Assembly (NCBI GenBank): GCA_029262595.1
Contig: JAJCZB010000047.1
Coordinates: 1-45,277, forward strand
From: Candidatus Babelota bacterium
GTDB taxonomy: Bacteria > Babelota > Babeliae > Babelales > Vermiphilaceae
Length of the DNA stretch: 45,277 bases
Reading direction: 5' to 3'
Numbering within the stretch: the stretch's first letter is position 1; each line of letters begins with the position of its first letter. Under the pieces are notes generated by a model. The model was not told where the DNA came from. It ran no database searches and saw only the letters and a program-made list of their open reading frames with translations. The position numbers and the translations under genes were made by a program. Positions 41,171 through 45,277 of this stretch are shown piece by piece.

Positions 41171-42697
41171 CTAAATACGCAACTTTTGCACGTTAAAATT
41201 ATTCAACATAAAGTTAAATAATGATCGAAGGAAAAAAAGCCCGGTAATCAATGTAGCCAAGATGCCAAGCATCATAGTAACCGCAAACCCTTGAATCGGC
41301 CCTGTACCAAATTTAAAAAGCACTACACCCACAATAAAGGTGGTAATATTCGCATCAAGAATCACGACCATCGCATCTCTAAATCCAGTCTGCACCGCTT
41401 GCTTAATGGTCACTCCCTTAGAAAGCTCTTCTTTAATGTGCTCATAAATCAGAATAGAAGCATCGATCGCCATACCAACCGTTAATACCATTCCGGCAAT
41501 ACCCGGCAGCGTAAGCGGTACTTCAAGCCATGAAAGCCCCATCAAAATGAGACCCAAGTTGTATACCAAGGCAAAGAAAGCAAACAGGCCAGAAAGATTG
41601 TAGTAAAAGAGGCTAAAGATGAAAAGTAAGCCCAAGCCAACCAAGCAAGAAATGAGCCCTTGGCGAATTGATTCCTGTCCCAGAGATGGCCCAATTTGGC
41701 GCTCCTCTTCGAAAGTAACTGGTGCGGTAAATGATCCTGATTGCAAGAGCAACGCAAGCTCGCGAGCGCTCTCAGCGGTAAACCCACCAGAAATTTGAAC
41801 ATTTCCACCACTGATCGGCTCATTCACTCGAGGCGCTTGAATCACTACACCATCAAGAATGATAGCCAACGGGCGGCCATAATGCTTACTCGTTAAATCA
41901 AAAAACTTCTCAGAACCAGCATCGTTCAATTTAAACGTAACTACGTGCTGAAAACCTTTGCTCTCATCATATTGCGCACGAGCTTCTTTCAGCATACGCC
42001 CGGTAACTTCTGCGTATTTATCGAGAATATAATATCCGTCTGTGCCCGGTAAAATTTCTTTATCTAATGGTAAATCGCCATCAAAATCATACAAAAGGTC
42101 TTCTTTTGTCGCGGCTACTTTATCAACAATCCGCAGCTCCAGCTGAGCAGCCTTACCGATACGCGCTTTTGCCTCTTGAGGATTTGCCGTATCTGGCAAT
42201 TCAATCACAATGTTTTTTTCACCCTGCTGCGCAATTGGAATATCTCGCATACGAGTACGTAATACCTCAATATTTCTGCTCACTGCATTTTCTTTAATAA
42301 TATGAATCATACGATCCGGAAAAGAGAAGCGAACAGTAGTGCCATCTGTAGATTGATCCATATCTGGCATACTACCTTTGAGCTCAATTGCAGCCATTTG
42401 CGCATCTTGCATAGAACTAAACGTCAAAATAATAGTGTTATTTTCAATGTGTTTTGAAGTGGGAAGCGCTTTTTGTGCGCGCTTTAATTTTGCGTCTACC
42501 GCTTGCATTTGTTCAATGAGTTCTGCTTCAACTGCTTTTTCAGTTTGCACCTCAAGAGTCAGATACGTACCACCCACTAAATCAATACCAAAACGCAACG
42601 ACTTGCGCAGAGGCAAAAGAAAATACAATCCAATACCACATACAACCAACCAAAATGTTAATTCGGAAAAAAACATGCGACGTAGTGACAGGTTCAT
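41171..42697 (-). CDS. secD: Protein translocase subunit SecD
   Basis: A 508-aa protein with an N-terminal membrane helix, the D1 motif FGIDLVGGTYLTLEV, a large periplasmic domain (about 40-330) with ISGGNVQISGGFTAESAREL, and a C-terminal bundle of five helices including GMVLTVGMAIDASILIYEHI and DANITTFIVG. It uses the proton gradient to pull secreted proteins through SecYEG, normally with SecF. No secF follows; tRNA-Met lies immediately downstream. It starts behind AAAGGATAC. A strong Sec system fits the many secreted proteins here. Confidence 0.94.
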   Translation of the reverse strand: MNLSLRRMFFSELTFWLVVCGIGLYFLLPLRKSLRFGIDLVGGTYLTLEVQTEKAVEAELIEQMQAVDAKLKRAQKALPTSKHIENNTIILTFSSMQDAQMAAIELKGSMPDMDQSTDGTTVRFSFPDRMIHIIKENAVSRNIEVLRTRMRDIPIAQQGEKNIVIELPDTANPQEAKARIGKAAQLELRIVDKVAATKEDLLYDFDGDLPLDKEILPGTDGYYILDKYAEVTGRMLKEARAQYDESKGFQHVVTFKLNDAGSEKFFDLTSKHYGRPLAIILDGVVIQAPRVNEPISGGNVQISGGFTAESARELALLLQSGSFTAPVTFEEERQIGPSLGQESIRQGLISCLVGLGLLFIFSLFYYNLSGLFAFFALVYNLGLILMGLSWLEVPLTLPGIAGMVLTVGMAIDASILIYEHIKEELSKGVTIKQAVQTGFRDAMVVILDANITTFIVGVVLFKFGTGPIQGFAVTMMLGILATLITGLFFLRSLFNFMLNNFNVQKLRI

Positions 42698-42859
42698 TTG
42701 TATCCTTTATGCAATGGTGAATAGATTATCATTACTCTCCGTGAGATTCTTAAATAACGCGTAGTAGATTGATAATAAACTATACAATAAAGCCCGCCTA
42801 CGTTCGCTCTACTTACTACGTCGTGGCATCACGCCATAGCGCATTCGCGCGACGGCGGA

Positions 42860-42946
42860 TGGTGCCGAAGAAGGGACTCGAACCCCCACGGGATTTCTCC
42901 CACAGCCCCCTCAAGGCTGCGTGTCTACCAATTTCACCACTTCGGC
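42860..42946 (-). tRNA. tRNA-Leu (GAG)
   Basis: A long-variable-arm tRNA with acceptor GCCGAAG/CTTCGGC, anticodon stem CAGCC/GGCTG with loop TTGAGGG (GAG), variable arm GGGAGAAATCCC, TTCGAGT in the T-loop and CCA. Confidence 0.92.
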
Positions 42947-43022
42947 ATTATATGTGTTCAAAGAATCTGGAAAGAAAGGTACCATAATTAAGGAATCTTA
43001 TCAAACTTTAGTATACAAAAAA

Positions 43023-43052
43023 TGAGGGCATTCGTCATACAGAATGCCCTCA
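43023..43052 (-). terminator. Terminator of the 526-aa secreted gene
   Basis: TGAGGGCATTC and GAATGCCCTCA form a perfect 11-bp stem, followed by TTTTTTG on the minus strand. Confidence 0.88.
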
Positions 43053-43064
43053 TGATCTACCATA

Positions 43065-44642
43065 CTATTCTTGAGCAGTGTCCGCCTCTTGCAGCTGCTC
43101 TTGCGGTGCGGGTTCTTGCTCGGTCTCTGAAGCCTCTTGTGGTTCAGTGGCCCCAACCTCGGTTGTAACTTCCTGTGTCTCATCCTCTTTTTCAACGACA
43201 GGAGTTTCGGGCTCTCGCGGTGTGGATTCCGGCTCAGTCACTGTAACCTCTGTTTTGATCTCTGGAGCCTCTGTAGTAACCGTTTCAGTTACCTCCACTT
43301 CCTGCTCATCTTCATCATCAGAATCAGCTGTGCCAAAAATCTTATTGATCGGCCACGTAATCACAGACCATACCGCCTCAAAGACTGCCTTAATTGGATT
43401 TATGATATAGCGCGTAAAAAATCCTGGCTCTTCATCTTGCTCATCTTCCTCTTCTTGCGCTCTTCTTTGGGCTTCTAGCTGTGCTTTTTCTGTGCTCAGC
43501 AATCGCTTTTGCAAATCAATGCCAGACTCTCGCACGGCTGCCATTTCTTGCTCAACGCGCTTTACTTCATCTTTTACTTTTGCAATTAGTTGATCAAAGC
43601 TTCCCGCAAATTTTTGCTCAATATACTGCTGTAGATCTTTAATATTTCTCCACGCTGCGTCAACCTTGTAAAAAAGTTCACGCGCTTTGCGATCATCAAG
43701 CACACGCGCAATACCTTTAAAGTCTTGCCATGCCTGCTGCTCAATCCCGCGAATTTTTGTAATTTGCGCTACAAGCATCATAATCGCTTTTTCAACTTCT
43801 TCATCTTGATTAACAACTTGCTCAACCTGCTTTTGCAAATCTTGTAAGATTTTTTTATCAGCTTCAGCTTTGTCTGCAAGAGATTCACTCTCAGTATTAG
43901 AAATTAACTTTTCTACTTTTGCGAGTAACTCTTTGAGTATTTCTTGCAGTTCACCCTGACTAATACCAATCTTCATATAGAAAGGATCAAGTACATTTTT
44001 ATCAAGCTCTGCTCGCTTTGCAAAAAAACTAGTTCGCACTTCAAGCACCTTATTAACAACCTCGCGAATTTTTTCGTATTTCGCTTCCGCGCGTTCCCAC
44101 CATACTCGTTTATAGAGCCAGTTACCTTGCGGGTCTGCAAGATCTACGGTATCTATTCCCATTACCTCATCATCCGCCGATCCATCTGATTGTTGTTCTG
44201 AATCTTGCTGCGGCACTTCTGGAGCAACATCCTCCTGCTCAACCGCTACAACTTCCTCCCACTGAGGTGGCTCAGCCGGTTTTTCTGGTTCTGGCGTTGG
44301 CGCCGGAGCCTCTGGTTCTTTTTTTGTTTCAGTTGTTTCAGAAGTTTTTGTCTCTGCTGGCTTTTCTTCTTTTTTTTCTTCCGGTTTGGCAGCAGCTGTT
44401 TCTGCTGGTTTTGCTGCAGTCTCAGTTTTTGTTTCTTCTTGCTTTTTTTCTTCCGTATCATCTTCTGGCGTTGTTGCTGTTTCTTGCGCAGGCTTTAGTT
44501 GCGCCATGTCACCTGCTGCTGGTTTTGTTGCTAATGGTTTTGCTTGTGCAGCATCCTCTTTTTTTTCTTCTTGCGCATACACACAACACGTAATCCCAAT
44601 TACCAAAGATGGTACGAATACCCAACGCAGCATTTTAGCCAT
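43065..44642 (-). CDS. Exported coiled-coil protein with low-complexity ends
   Basis: A 525-aa protein from the ATG at 44642, which has AAGGAAAAAGTA upstream and gives signal peptide MAKMLRWVFVPSLVIGITCC, VYA; a longer frame starts at 44669 inside the previous gene. Residues 25-160 are Glu/Lys/Ala/Pro/Thr-rich and resemble a flexible spacer. Residues 165-380 are helical (VRTSFFAKRAELDKNVL, EVEKAIMMLVAQITK). A short hydrophobic stretch (YIINPIKAVFEAVWSVITWP) and an acidic tail of Glu/Thr/Val follow. No enzyme motif is seen. A periplasm-spanning or surface protein is plausible. Confidence 0.8.
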   Translation of the reverse strand: MAKMLRWVFVPSLVIGITCCVYAQEEKKEDAAQAKPLATKPAAGDMAQLKPAQETATTPEDDTEEKKQEETKTETAAKPAETAAAKPEEKKEEKPAETKTSETTETKKEPEAPAPTPEPEKPAEPPQWEEVVAVEQEDVAPEVPQQDSEQQSDGSADDEVMGIDTVDLADPQGNWLYKRVWWERAEAKYEKIREVVNKVLEVRTSFFAKRAELDKNVLDPFYMKIGISQGELQEILKELLAKVEKLISNTESESLADKAEADKKILQDLQKQVEQVVNQDEEVEKAIMMLVAQITKIRGIEQQAWQDFKGIARVLDDRKARELFYKVDAAWRNIKDLQQYIEQKFAGSFDQLIAKVKDEVKRVEQEMAAVRESGIDLQKRLLSTEKAQLEAQRRAQEEEDEQDEEPGFFTRYIINPIKAVFEAVWSVITWPINKIFGTADSDDEDEQEVEVTETVTTEAPEIKTEVTVTEPESTPREPETPVVEKEDETQEVTTEVGATEPQEASETEQEPAPQEQLQEADTAQE

Positions 44643-44652
44643 TACTTTTTCC

Positions 44653-45114
44653 TTATAATGTTTCAGCAAGCTCTTTTAATTCACCCATCAAAGCGTTTGT
44701 TAACTCTTCAGCATCCCAAGAGGTATACGACCAGCGCACTCCCGATTCAACCTTGGTTAACACTGAGCGATCACTTTTGATGTCAATGATATCAATACGA
44801 ACGATATTCATCAATGGATGTACTTGCGATGGGGCTCGCACAACGCCTGCTCTGCCTAATACGCTATACGCAACATTACCTTCATCCATGAAACACAGCA
44901 TAACTTTTTTCTGCCATACCATATTTTGATAGCCGATATGATCTTTGTGAATTGAAATCAAAATACTCTCAAGACCCTTGGGGTATACGCATTGCAACGG
45001 AGTAGTATGCGGTAATCCTTTTTCTGAGAATGTTGCAAGCACACCAACTGTTTGACCTTTTTTCAAAACGTTTACCAAATCTTCTGGAAGTTTTACACCA
45101 ACATGTTTTGCCAT
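44653..45114 (-). CDS. Pyridoxamine 5'-phosphate oxidase-like flavin-binding protein
   Basis: A 153-aa single-domain split barrel. Recognisable parts are VGVLATFSEKGLPHTTPL at the start and ILISIHKDHIGYQNMVWQKK and VMLCFMDEGNVAYSVLGRAG in the middle. These resemble FMN- or F420-binding PNPOx-like proteins. The substrate is unknown, and it lacks the length and C-terminal part of true PdxH. The site GGTGGGG lies 11 bases before the ATG. Its stop is 10 bases upstream of the coiled-coil gene, so both may share a transcript. Confidence 0.78.
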   Translation of the reverse strand: MAKHVGVKLPEDLVNVLKKGQTVGVLATFSEKGLPHTTPLQCVYPKGLESILISIHKDHIGYQNMVWQKKVMLCFMDEGNVAYSVLGRAGVVRAPSQVHPLMNIVRIDIIDIKSDRSVLTKVESGVRWSYTSWDAEELTNALMGELKELAETL

Positions 45115-45180
45115 AATAAATATACCCCACCATAGAGTGTGACTGTTATTGTTATATTTCTATTAATTACCCCTCTTTCC

Positions 45181-45204
45181 GTTCGCCCTGAGCGTGTCGA
45201 AGGG
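45181..45204. repeat. REP-like sequence, third full copy
   Basis: GTTCGCCCTGAGCGTGTCGA plus AGGG matches 37599-37622 with one difference. It lies in the gene-free right end (45115-45277), where nothing else is visible. Confidence 0.8.
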
Positions 45205-45277
45205 TCTCGTTCATTCTGATAAAAATTACGTTCTAAAAAATTATTAACTCACTCACAATTCCTCAATTCTTTTGTTA

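Noticed and set aside
44205-44498. Long plus-strand open frames opposite the Glu/Lys-rich gene at 43065-44642
   Set aside because: They are the antisense of low-complexity GAA/AAA/GCA codons and give Phe/Leu/Ser-rich nonsense without ribosome-binding sites.

Overview
The window looks like a chromosome fragment of a small-genome, host-associated bacterium, most probably a member of the Dependentiae (TM6) lineage. This is inferred from gene content, not from a marker gene. The clues are an AT-rich sequence, a very large share of genes starting with an Sec-type signal peptide, TPR/Sel1 and ankyrin proteins, a MATE transporter, an archaeal-type ATP-dependent DNA ligase next to phospholipid genes, and an exported spermidine synthase. 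No rRNA or other taxonomic marker is present, so the assignment stays tentative.

Region 1 (1-8.3 kb) is an accessory island. It holds a secreted TPR/Sel1 protein (+) and two related minus-strand operons. Both operons begin with an almost identical module (terminator, promoter, AGGGG ribosome-binding site, signal-peptide codons) in front of an AAA+ ATPase that carries an export signal. Operon A is AAA+ (369 aa), a 661-aa secreted protein with a toxin-like C-terminus, a 101-aa small protein and a frameshifted relative of it. Operon B is a shortened AAA+ (265 aa), a deleted middle slot, then 181-aa and 63-aa small proteins. A third copy of the 5' module at 2.0-2.26 kb heads only a dead gene stub. 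The layout resembles a toxin/immunity locus with an exported ATPase as its constant component.

Region 2 (8.3-17.1 kb) holds a CPBP protease and a TetR regulator facing an ABC exporter across a near-perfect 41-bp palindrome. It then holds a 732-aa zinc-ribbon/Vsr-type nuclease and a four-gene minus-strand operon. All four products of that operon are exported, two have ankyrin repeats, and all share a short post-signal-peptide motif.

Region 3 (about 17.1-23.5 kb) is an integrated mobile element. It carries a phage/plasmid-like protein, an HGGxTGP-motif protein, a 450-aa unknown, a CHC2-type zinc finger gene, a TOPRIM-RecA-like primase/helicase, a MerR-like HTH and a large serine recombinase. 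The last codons of the recombinase lie inside the 3' end of tRNA-Asp. A tRNA cluster (Asp, Asn, Val) follows, with broken tRNA-Asn ends and REP-like repeats.

Region 4 (24.3-45.3 kb) is mostly housekeeping, nearly all on the minus strand: mreC-dus, gatA-gatC-MATE, rsmG, pgsA-71aa-plsY-ligase, secD, tRNA-Met, tRNA-Leu and a PNPOx-like protein. Interspersed are secreted proteins of unknown role, a PAP2-like protein, an HPS/OMPDC-family enzyme and a spermidine synthase with a signal peptide. Most minus-strand units end in clear intrinsic terminators.
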